64,000 nt of DNA from Candidatus Opimibacter iunctus (lineage in GTDB: Bacteria; Bacteroidota; Bacteroidia; Chitinophagales; Saprospiraceae), in NCBI GenBank assembly GCA_016716665.1, contig JADJVH010000010.1, positions 62,001-126,000 of the forward strand. Reading direction: 5' to 3'. The notes below the pieces were generated by a model. It ran no database searches, had not been told where the DNA came from, and was given only the letters and a program-made list of their open reading frames with translations. The translations under genes and the position numbers were made by a program. This document shows, piece after piece, positions 52,025 to 60,245 of this stretch (position 1 is the first letter of the stretch; each line of letters begins with the position of its first letter).

Positions 52025-55000
52025 CTATTCGATAATAATCATCTTCTTAGTCGCTGAGTACTCGTTTGCATCAAGTCTGTAGTATAACACACCTACCGCA
52101 GGCATATCCTTGCTGCTGACGCTGATCGTATTGTATCCCTTCACAGATTCCTGATCCTTCACGAAAACAACCTTACCAGTCACATCAAAGATGGTCAGGA
52201 TCACATTACCTGCTACTGGAAGATCATAACCGATTACTGTGGTTCCCTTGTATGGGTTTGGTTCGTTCTGGTACAGTGCGAACTCAGCTCCATTCTCAGA
52301 TCCACGGAAGGTCAGTTTCAGATCCTTGATATCAGATGAAGTATTGTAAGCTTCTGCTTCAGTCACCTTAGAGTTGATGTTGATCATCTCGCTCAGTTGA
52401 CCAGCTGCAGTAGCCTGGAAGTGCAGTGTGAACAATACATCAGAAGCAGTAGCGCTAACGCCACCTACGTTGTTCCAGCTGGCTGTGAGCCTGTTGCCGA
52501 ATACACCGATGTTCTCATCACTCATGCTTACCAAACCAGCTTCTACTCCACGGAATTCAAGACCGCTAGCATCCATTGTGAACTGGTAACCTTCGATGCC
52601 TGCGAAGTCAGTAGAACGGATTGCTACGTCTACCATTTCACCTGCATTTACTGTACGGTTGTCAGCTACAAAGTTTACTACGCCGTTTCCACTGCGTGGC
52701 AATACTTGATTTGCATTTGCCTGAACTGTATTGTTAACGTCACCAACCTTGATAGCGACAAAGTCCTTATCCATTGCATTTCCGCTCATGCCAGTCATGT
52801 TGATTGACTCGCTGAATGGCCATGGGTTAGTAGCATCAGCAAACTGGAAGCTCTTGTCTACGAATCTCCAGCTCTTGTTAGCAGGAAGTTCGGTGTAGAT
52901 GCCGAGGATCAGTTTACGTAATTCAACGAGGTCAATGGCACTTACATTCTGACTGTTGTTAGCATCAGCTGCAATCAGGTCATAAGGATTGTTCATCGTT
53001 TCAATACCTAACAGGTGCTTCTGGATCTTCACAAGGTCAAGTGTAGATACACCATTTCTGTGAGCATCGTTACGATCAGCATTTACTGAGAAGTTCTCAG
53101 GGATAATCACGTTGCTGAAGTTATACTGGCCGTTCGTTGTAGTAACATAAGTTGGGAATACATGGCCCGGTGCATTGATACTAACACCTACCTTCTCAAC
53201 AGACTGTACATCTTCTGTCAGGATCTGACCAGCGAGGATGCTGCCTGAACCGTCGCAAACACCATTGTTATCTGTGATAACGATTGTTGTTGTGCAATAG
53301 TCCTTGTTGCGCTCACTCCACTCGATCTTACCGTTGCAGTTGTCATCTGTACCGCCATCAGCTACCCAGATCTGTGTGCTGAGTTCAACACCAAATGCAG
53401 GTACGTTATCGCAAGTATATGTAAAGCTTGGGGTGTATGTAGCACCGTCAAAGCTGTATAACAGGTCAGCTTCTGGTGTACAATCATCAAAGCTAGACGC
53501 ATTGAAGTCCTTAGCCCATACAGTTACTTGTCCGCCGATTGGCATGACTACTGTGCTCAGACCGTTGATACATACTGGAGAAGGCTGTTTGCAGTCTTCC
53601 AGACGGATCAGGTATTCGCAGGTATTCCAGTTACCGCAACCATCTTCTACACTCCAGAGGATCCTGTGGTAATCACCGCAGAAAATGCTGTTGTATGGGA
53701 GACCATTGTCACGGATTGCCTTGATGCTGTTCTGACGTGTGTTGAAAGTCAACACTGCATCATTGTTTTCATCAACAGTTGCTGTAGACGTCGTCTTCAG
53801 GTAGATGAAGTCTGTTCCGTTGAACGGATAGATCTTAACATCGTAGTTGACGATATCACTGCATGTTTCATGAACTGTACGGGACAGGTTCAGGTGTACG
53901 CTGCAGCTGGAAGCCAATGGATTGTCTTCACCAAGGAATGCCTGGTTGTTGTCTGGTAAGGAAACGCCCTCATCAGCTACACACAATGTCACTGTTTCAC
54001 ATGGTGCTACGAATTCAGGACCATCCTGGTCGTGAACCTTGATCACCTGTGTATAGTGCCATAAGCCATAGTAACCACCTTCGCCATCATAGCGATACTG
54101 GCACCAGTCAATGACTGACCACTCGCGTAAGATCTTGAAGCAGGCACCATCAACAAAGTCGAACCTTGTGTCCTTATAGGTTACACCGATAAGGCTGCAG
54201 GCATCATCGAAGATGGTTGGTTCACCAGTATTGCCCAGGTCTTCTGGACATGTGGTCAACAATACATCACATGGCCAGATTACACCGTCTTGTGAGTTAG
54301 AGTTGTTACATGTGTTGTCTGTTATATAGAAAGGATCGTAGTCAACAACCCAGATACGCTGTGTACAGGTACCAGGAGCTACACCTTCGTTGCCATCGCT
54401 GGCGCTGAAACGACGCTCGATCAGTTTCACCGCACCTTGTGGTGCATTGCCTGGCAGATCGTCTCCACTGCAATCATTGATGATGCGTACACGAACCTGC
54501 AGGTTAACTTCACAATTGTCATCTGCCCATCCTTCGATACCCCAGAAATGAGGCTGGCTGTAGTCTTCGTTTCCTGGATCGTTGATGATGATATCACCAC
54601 GAACACTTTCGTCATCATTGTATTTGAATGCATCGTACATGTTACCGAATACATGGCTTAATGGATCCTCATCGAGGTTTCCGTTAGCATTGCCATCAGC
54701 ATCTACAAATGTACCTTCCTGTACATTGAACCAGAAGTCGCAACTTACGATGATATCAGGAGGACACTCTACGAATGGAGAGATCTTATCCTGTACTGTA
54801 GCTTCTACCATACAGTAGTTACGGTTGCCTGCAAGGTCAGTTACTTCTAACTCAACCATGATCGGACCAGCACCTACGTCGCAGCATGCGAAAGGAACAC
54901 ATGGACGGTGTACAGTACCACGGTCACGGCTATTCACTGGTGGGATACCACCTGGGATGTCATCGATGCAAGCACCTTCTGTAGTCCAGTCAAAGTCGAT

Positions 55001-55850
55001 GCAGCTGTCCATACGACGTACGCGGAAAGTAACAGGACCGCAATTGTCATAAGAACCATCATCAAATACATGAGCTGGTACTAAAGTGATACCATAAGGA
55101 CCATCATTTGTCAGTGATACGATAGTGTGTTCGTCGCAATTTGCAACAGGAACAACATCATCTACAACAGTGATTTCGAAGCTGCAAGAAGAATGATTGC
55201 CGCACTCGTCAGCTACATGCCAGGTTACAGTGTGTGTACCCAGTGGCAATTGGTTGATTACATAGTTGTTACCGAAGTTTACAACGATACCGGCAGATGA
55301 TGTCAGGCTTAAGGTATAAGCTGATCCGCAAGCATCATAAACGGTTGGCTTAGGTACGCTTACGTTAGCATAGCAATACCAGAAATCTGTACCAACTTCG
55401 AAGTCAGCCGGGCAAGTAAGCTCAGGAGCTTCGTCGTCTGTCAGTTTGATGACTTGTACGCACTCTACAGTGGTCTGTGTGCACCAGTCAAGAACGGTCC
55501 AGGTACGAACGATTTTCTCGCCGTTACCGCAATCGTTCAGTGGTTTGTCCCAGTATCCAACAAAGATGTTACATACATTTTCTTCATCTGTGATCGGGTT
55601 GCCATTGACAGTTGGCCAGCCTGTGTAAGCAGGATCTGATGAATCACCGCAATGACCGATATAGGCAGGAGGACAAGCAACGCTGTCAAGCACTAAAGGC
55701 TGAACAGTGACGTTCTGATCGCATGCAGCAGTGTTACCACTGCCATCAGTAACTACCCAGTGACGGGTTACGATTAAACCTTCACAAGGATCACCAGATT
55801 CTGTATCTGTGTAGGTTACATCTACTTCACCGCAGTTGTCTGCTGGCTCA
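52025..55850 (-). repeat. Diverged third copy of the family B stalk
   Basis: Co-linear with 17638-21474 and 37115-40952. The protein order and most residues are kept, including SPVCINGLSTVVMP and NGVSTLDLVKIQKHLLG. The DNA, compared by eye, differs at roughly one base in five, mostly at third codon positions, with third positions shifted towards A/T. Confidence 0.85.
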
Positions 55851-58369
55851 ACAGCTGGAACATCAACAAGGATAGATAAACCAACGGCTAAGATGTGTCC
55901 ACCATCAAGAACAGGGAAGTCGTCATAAACTCTAACTGTCCAGATACCACTTGCATCTTCACCATCTACATTGAAGAGGTTTGGACCAAGGGTGTTACCG
56001 CCATTGAAAATCGGAAGAATACGTGGCAAGTCAAGACCATTACAGTCTACTGCATTTACGCCTTCATCATCAAACCATGTGTCGATCGGGAAGTTACCAC
56101 CGCAACCCCCTACTTCAAATACATTTACAATAGTACCAGCAGGCGAAATCAACTGAACATTGACATCACCGGTAAAGGTATGGTCAAGGCATGTAAAACG
56201 AAGATCTACATCCTGTACGGGAGTTCCAACCGGAAGGAAAGAATAATCAAACGAGTAGTTGTACTCCAGATTCTGACCACCAGGTAAATCCAAAGGATCA
56301 TTCAGGCCTTCATAAACAATCTCCTGATAGCCATTTACGGCTGGAGCTGGTTCAGTTGGTAACTGCGCACCGCACATGATGGTTACGTCCCTGCAAAGGA
56401 TGGTTGGTGGTATCTTATCTTCAACAGATATAGTACCCCAGCAGCTGTTGCCGGTTGTAGGATCAGTGACAGTGACCTGAAGTGTTTCTCCGATTGCTTC
56501 GCTACCGATAGTTACACCACCGAAACCTGAGCTGTAGCCTTCGATTGCAACGATATAATCATCATAGCAACCGTATGGACCTCCTTCGAGGATCATATCT
56601 GTGCTTACATATGCTTCGCAGTTTTCATTGACAGAAACCTGTACGTTGTCATTGCAGGCAAGTGTAGTAGTAGGTGTAGGATACTCATTGACCACAACGT
56701 CAAAGCAACAAGTACCGACATTTCCTGCAGCATCCGCAGTTTGAAAACAGTTGGTTGTTGTACCAATAGGGAATACACTACCTGATGGCAGCCCGCTTGT
56801 CTGGGTTACAGGAAGTTCTGGCACAAATACTGCATACTGCACAGATCCTTTAAACAACCGGGGAGTGTTTCCGAGAATGGCAACAGCACCTCCGGCCCAG
56901 TGGCCGTTACTGATGATCGTTAGCGTGCCGTTGGTTGTTGTCTCGTTACCATTGGCATAACGCATAAAATTACCATTGGTAGCCTGTACAGCAATACCTC
57001 TTGCCTGACCAGGTTGAAGAATAAACTGATTAGCAGGTGCAATAGGCACCAGTGTTGACTGGAAATATGATGCAACGTTTACATTAATTGGAGCGCTTGG
57101 CGTTGCAGTCCAGGTACTAATATCTGAAGTCCCAACAAGCCCGCCCGGGCCGTTGATCGGGCCGAAAAGTAATCTGGTGTTTACAACACCCACAAAACCA
57201 GGGCCAGGGAAATCACCAAGATTTGCATTTACACCGGTAATAACAATCGGCATGGTACCATCATTGCGAATACCAAAAGTAATTGTTGCAAAGTTGTTGT
57301 TGTTTGTTGCACTTCCACCATGAACCTGCGAGGTAATTGTTGGGCCCTGGAAAGGACAATTATCAGTAGCTGTGACTGTATAACCTACAACCGCAGAGCA
57401 AGCTCCTGGATCCAATGTAATGTTGATATCCCCCGGGCAATGAACTGTTGGCGGTTCGGTATCCACAACTGTAATGGTACTGGTCGCTGAACTTGCAGTG
57501 ATACCTGAGGCTACCACATAGGTTTGCCAGGTGATTGTATGCACTCCACTAGGTAAGTTTGGTATAGTTACATTCGCAGCTGGTAGCGCTACGTTTACAA
57601 AAGTGCCACCATCAACACTATATCTTAATCCATTGGTAATACCATCTGCACAACCTACAGGATTTGTTGTAGGGAGTGTAACTACAGGGCTTGCACTGCA
57701 TTGCCCCACACTTGCAGATACCTGAAGGTTTGCGGGTGCAGTGAGGGTGCAGGGAGGCGCTGAAACAGCAAAAGTGATAGACCAGTTGAGCATAGTACCG
57801 GCATCACCTCCCAAATCGTCGAGAATCAATAATTGCCATGTTCCATTTTGGCCGGCAGTAAATGCACCAAGCGTGGTGATGGTGGGTGTAATCGTAACAC
57901 CACAAGCATCACTGGTCAGTGTCCCTTCAGGTGCAAAATTACCAGTATAGGGAGCCGCACCAGTGGTAATGTTTGGAGAGCCGTCAATAAAGTTTGTGTT
58001 TGTGTAGTTGTCATTAGAACCACCATTATCTGTAGACAGCTCTATGATCTGGCCATTAGGTGCTACCAGAAACATATCGATATCATTGTCGAATGTATGG
58101 GTAAAGTTTACTAGCACGTTATTCACCTTTGCACCACCTGCCAGGCCGGCAACTGTGTTATTAAACGTGGTGCCTCCTGTAGTCTGTGGAGCAACAGCAC
58201 AACCACCTGTTCCGGTGGAAGGGATAAAGCTATTGCCTGCTGTGTTGACAATGCTACCGTTGAACGTCTGGGCATTGATCCAGGTAAAACTTATTAGCAC
58301 CAGGGCTATGGACCAAACGGCCTTCAAAATGAAGGACATCCTTTGGTGTGTATGACTAAATGTATTCAT
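52025..58369 (-). CDS. Giant surface protein with N-terminal P-domain, HYR, dockerin, cohesin-like and T9SS domains (family B giant 3)
   Basis: 2114 residues. The signal peptide ends SFTWINAQ near residue 34; an ATG at codon 11 (MSFILKAVW) is an alternative start. Order: a proprotein-convertase P-type domain (about 45-205, with VNFTHTFDNDIDMFLVAPNG and NGTWQLLILDD); a short FN3-like domain; a HYR domain split after TATDNCPFQGP by about 160 residues of unknown type and resuming at LPVTQTSGLPSGSVFP; a HYR-like domain carrying a second P-type insertion; and the family B stalk with two dockerin-like repeats, a cohesin-like domain and the sorting domain ending KKMIIIE. The stalk protein is close to giants 1 and 2, but its DNA differs at many silent sites. 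It follows a small secreted protein gene by 62 bases. Confidence 0.87.
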   Translation of the reverse strand: MNTFSHTHQRMSFILKAVWSIALVLISFTWINAQTFNGSIVNTAGNSFIPSTGTGGCAVAPQTTGGTTFNNTVAGLAGGAKVNNVLVNFTHTFDNDIDMFLVAPNGQIIELSTDNGGSNDNYTNTNFIDGSPNITTGAAPYTGNFAPEGTLTSDACGVTITPTITTLGAFTAGQNGTWQLLILDDLGGDAGTMLNWSITFAVSAPPCTLTAPANLQVSASVGQCSASPVVTLPTTNPVGCADGITNGLRYSVDGGTFVNVALPAANVTIPNLPSGVHTITWQTYVVASGITASSATSTITVVDTEPPTVHCPGDINITLDPGACSAVVGYTVTATDNCPFQGPTITSQVHGGSATNNNNFATITFGIRNDGTMPIVITGVNANLGDFPGPGFVGVVNTRLLFGPINGPGGLVGTSDISTWTATPSAPINVNVASYFQSTLVPIAPANQFILQPGQARGIAVQATNGNFMRYANGNETTTNGTLTIISNGHWAGGAVAILGNTPRLFKGSVQYAVFVPELPVTQTSGLPSGSVFPIGTTTNCFQTADAAGNVGTCCFDVVVNEYPTPTTTLACNDNVQVSVNENCEAYVSTDMILEGGPYGCYDDYIVAIEGYSSGFGGVTIGSEAIGETLQVTVTDPTTGNSCWGTISVEDKIPPTILCRDVTIMCGAQLPTEPAPAVNGYQEIVYEGLNDPLDLPGGQNLEYNYSFDYSFLPVGTPVQDVDLRFTCLDHTFTGDVNVQLISPAGTIVNVFEVGGCGGNFPIDTWFDDEGVNAVDCNGLDLPRILPIFNGGNTLGPNLFNVDGEDASGIWTVRVYDDFPVLDGGHILAVGLSILVDVPAVEPADNCGEVDVTYTDTESGDPCEGLIVTRHWVVTDGSGNTAACDQNVTVQPLVLDSVACPPAYIGHCGDSSDPAYTGWPTVNGNPITDEENVCNIFVGYWDKPLNDCGNGEKIVRTWTVLDWCTQTTVECVQVIKLTDDEAPELTCPADFEVGTDFWYCYANVSVPKPTVYDACGSAYTLSLTSSAGIVVNFGNNYVINQLPLGTHTVTWHVADECGNHSSCSFEITVVDDVVPVANCDEHTIVSLTNDGPYGITLVPAHVFDDGSYDNCGPVTFRVRRMDSCIDFDWTTEGACIDDIPGGIPPVNSRDRGTVHRPCVPFACCDVGAGPIMVELEVTDLAGNRNYCMVEATVQDKISPFVECPPDIIVSCDFWFNVQEGTFVDADGNANGNLDEDPLSHVFGNMYDAFKYNDDESVRGDIIINDPGNEDYSQPHFWGIEGWADDNCEVNLQVRVRIINDCSGDDLPGNAPQGAVKLIERRFSASDGNEGVAPGTCTQRIWVVDYDPFYITDNTCNNSNSQDGVIWPCDVLLTTCPEDLGNTGEPTIFDDACSLIGVTYKDTRFDFVDGACFKILREWSVIDWCQYRYDGEGGYYGLWHYTQVIKVHDQDGPEFVAPCETVTLCVADEGVSLPDNNQAFLGEDNPLASSCSVHLNLSRTVHETCSDIVNYDVKIYPFNGTDFIYLKTTSTATVDENNDAVLTFNTRQNSIKAIRDNGLPYNSIFCGDYHRILWSVEDGCGNWNTCEYLIRLEDCKQPSPVCINGLSTVVMPIGGQVTVWAKDFNASSFDDCTPEADLLYSFDGATYTPSFTYTCDNVPAFGVELSTQIWVADGGTDDNCNGKIEWSERNKDYCTTTIVITDNNGVCDGSGSILAGQILTEDVQSVEKVGVSINAPGHVFPTYVTTTNGQYNFSNVIIPENFSVNADRNDAHRNGVSTLDLVKIQKHLLGIETMNNPYDLIAADANNSQNVSAIDLVELRKLILGIYTELPANKSWRFVDKSFQFADATNPWPFSESINMTGMSGNAMDKDFVAIKVGDVNNTVQANANQVLPRSGNGVVNFVADNRTVNAGEMVDVAIRSTDFAGIEGYQFTMDASGLEFRGVEAGLVSMSDENIGVFGNRLTASWNNVGGVSATASDVLFTLHFQATAAGQLSEMININSKVTEAEAYNTSSDIKDLKLTFRGSENGAEFALYQNEPNPYKGTTVIGYDLPVAGNVILTIFDVTGKVVFVKDQESVKGYNTISVSSKDMPAVGVLYYRLDANEYSATKKMIIIE
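55850..56350 (-). other. Nested P-type domain inside a HYR-like domain (giant 3)
   Basis: About 165 residues with LDHTFTGDVNVQLISPAGT and ASGIWTVRVYDD, resembling a P domain. They lie between CRDVTIMCGAQLP and DNCGEVDVTYTDTESGD, the two halves of the HYR-like domain that is uninterrupted in giant 1. Confidence 0.75.
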
Positions 58370-58431
58370 GAGGTTGGATTTATCGATTTTGAGGATAATT
58401 TGGAGAAATCGGAAAGCAGTCTGATTCGGGC

Positions 58432-58866
58432 CTATGCTCTTAATAGGTTTATAGCTTCCTGCTTGTACTCTTCCCTTTTGTTCTTAGGCAAAGCACTGGA
58501 GGCATCAATAGACAAAATCGGAATAGCTGATTCGAGCGACTCCTTTACCGTTTTACCTGAATTTAAGTTTTTCAGTATGGCTGTATACAACGAATACTTG
58601 ATTTCGTTGAACGTGTATTCCTGCGAATTCGGATTCAATATTTCATATTGTTCCTTTAATAGCAGAATTTTTGCTTCAACCTTGGAAATCGCAACAGCAG
58701 GGGTAACATAAGGCCCGTTAGGCACAGTGCCAGAGTTGAAACTGGATTGTGTGGATTGCGCATGCAGGGTAGGAGCAGATACCACATACAACCCAACCAT
58801 GATCAAACAGATGATTATCGGTTTGACATTGAGGAAATTGGTAATTGAGCTTTTCATGAGATTCAT
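58432..58866 (-). CDS. Small secreted protein preceding giant 3
   Basis: 144 residues, not recognised. A signal peptide (PIIICLIMVGLYVVSAPTLHAQ) is followed by a low-complexity Ser/Thr/Pro stretch and a helical body: KVEAKILLLKEQYEILN, NEIKYSLYTAILKNLNSG, TVKESLESAIPILS and a final REEYKQEAINLL. No sorting domain, lipobox or catalytic motif. An ATG at codon 4 is an alternative start. It lies 62 bases before the giant 3 gene in the same direction without a terminator, paralleling 50836-51315 before giant 2. A shared pattern can be drawn (a Tyr-rich middle helix, then a GxxV or xxVxI segment, then a C-terminal Y-x-Q helix), but pairwise identity is low, so homology is unproven. Confidence 0.75.
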   Translation of the reverse strand: MNLMKSSITNFLNVKPIIICLIMVGLYVVSAPTLHAQSTQSSFNSGTVPNGPYVTPAVAISKVEAKILLLKEQYEILNPNSQEYTFNEIKYSLYTAILKNLNSGKTVKESLESAIPILSIDASSALPKNKREEYKQEAINLLRA

Positions 58867-58928
58867 GTTTGTTTATAATGAGATTAAATTCTTCCTTGTT
58901 GTGAAGCTATAATCCCAGCCTTATTAAA

Positions 58929-58936
58929 CAAACATA
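58929..58936 (-). promoter_or_regulatory. Candidate -7 promoter element of the small-protein/giant 3 operon
   Basis: On the minus strand this reads TATGTTTG, an exact match to the Bacteroidota -7 consensus TAnnTTTG. It would give a leader of about 55 bases for the gene starting at 58866. The -33 TTG is not well matched. The 20-base word lies about 52 bases further upstream. Confidence 0.38.
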
Positions 58937-58987
58937 CTGATGCCGTTTCGTCCGTCCGTATCAGGAGAAATACAGGCACCTCTAGAG

Positions 58988-59007
58988 GTCATTCATCAGG
59001 TTGAGAC
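58988..59007. repeat. 20-base word shared with 51704-51723, copy 2
   Basis: Exact match of gtcattcatcaggttgagac. In the plus-strand frame it encodes SFIRLR but is closed by stops on both sides here, so it is not coding at this site. Confidence 0.8.
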
Positions 59008-59271
59008 TATAGTTATATGCTTGGTTATATAATTACAGCCTTGTCAATAACACTCAAAAATAACACCTGAAATGGCATAAAATACCCCCCAAGTGGTCAT
59101 TTTACAAGGTTAAAAAGACAATTCCTGTGCCAGTTTTTAAATTAGTAATTTGTATTACAAATATTTATTATATTTAATATATACATAAACAGCATTATAG
59201 AATGATACTGCCCCCGGTTTTAACTATCACTAATTGGTTTTCGATTTCGACTAAATGATTAAAAAAGACTT

Positions 59272-60069
59272 TTAATTCCGAAATAAAATAAAGACAGCCC
59301 CTAATGCAGTAAGAATCATGATCATCAACCGGAATTGATTTTGCTTGACCACCTTGACCAATTCAATGCCCGCCCACAGCCCTAGAAGCAACGCTGGCAA
59401 TAGTACCAGGTCTATTGTCACTGAATGCAGATTGACCGTTTTCCAGGTCCAGATATGAAAAGGAAGCTTGATCAGGTTGGTGATAAAAAACAGCCAGGCA
59501 GCGGTACCGATAAACATCTCCTTGGGCATACGGATCGCCAGGAAATAGAGTTCTGAAAACGGACCTGCCAGGTTGCCCACCATCGTAGCAAAGCCCGATA
59601 TTCCTCCCATGATGGCCGCAAACAGCCTGTTGTCCGGCACCCTGAAGTTTTTGGCCCGGTCCAGAAACCACATAAGGATGACACTCGACAAGATCAGGAT
59701 GGCCATCCCGTGTTTAAACTCAGCTTCAGGCAGATCCTTTCCATACCAGACCCCGACCAACACCCCGATGACCATCCAGGGCATCAGTTTCCATAGATAA
59801 GCCCACTGCGCATGACGGTTGTAGTAGATCACTGCAAAGATATCCCCCACGATAAGAAGCGGCATGATGATACCCGTTGAGGCTTTACTGCCAAATACCA
59901 GCGCTATCATGGTCGTGATGATCGCCCCAAATCCCTTGATTCCACCTTTGGCCACGCCCAATAGAAAGGAGCCCGCGATGGCCACGATCCACGCATCCCA
60001 AGAAATACCAGCCTCCGCAATGATTTCCAGCATAGGGCGCCCAAGTTCGGCAATTGTTTTCAACCCCAC
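59272..60069 (-). CDS. TauE/SafE (TSUP) family membrane permease
   Basis: 265 residues with about eight hydrophobic helices. The family hallmark after the first helix is clear (GSFLLGVAKGGIKGFGAIITTMIALVFGSKASTGIIMPLLIVGD), and the second half repeats the pattern with MGGISGFATMVGNLAGP. Members export or import sulfite, sulfoacetate and other organosulfur anions, or carry unknown anions; no substrate can be assigned here. An ATG at 60033 (MLEIIAEAG) is an alternative start closer to the first helix. It is divergent from the AsmA-family gene across about 175 bases. No neighbouring sulfur gene is seen, apart from the distant sulfotransferase domain at 33394-35097. Confidence 0.9.
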   Translation of the reverse strand: MGLKTIAELGRPMLEIIAEAGISWDAWIVAIAGSFLLGVAKGGIKGFGAIITTMIALVFGSKASTGIIMPLLIVGDIFAVIYYNRHAQWAYLWKLMPWMVIGVLVGVWYGKDLPEAEFKHGMAILILSSVILMWFLDRAKNFRVPDNRLFAAIMGGISGFATMVGNLAGPFSELYFLAIRMPKEMFIGTAAWLFFITNLIKLPFHIWTWKTVNLHSVTIDLVLLPALLLGLWAGIELVKVVKQNQFRLMIMILTALGAVFILFRN

Positions 60070-60245
60070 CCGAAGGCAGCCTTTGAGTAAAATATGAACA
60101 CCCTGTTTTACGTTTGCTCAATGTCCGTTTCACTCCAACCCTTTACGGAACTATCCTCATTCCTGTTGAATGGTTTTGATCATCACTTTCTCCGGCGCAA
60201 AGACCGGTGACCATCTTTTGTAAAATATCTTTGGGTCCAGCTACA

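Larger units (their letters stand above)
58867..59271. other. Intergenic region upstream of the small-protein/giant 3 operon
   Basis: 405 bases of A+T-rich sequence holding the 5' region of the 58432-58866 gene, a candidate promoter (58929-58936), the second copy of the 20-base word (58988-59007), and the 3' side of the TauE/SafE gene. No terminator hairpin is clear for the latter, and no gene is visible. Confidence 0.6.

Noticed and set aside
58343..58711. Plus-strand 122-codon frame
   Set aside because: It is antisense to the small secreted protein gene, which has a clear signal peptide and operon placement.
60226..60233. TAnnTTTG match (TATCTTTG) before the AsmA-family gene
   Set aside because: It lies only about 13 bases before the chosen ATG, has no -33 partner, and would give almost no leader.
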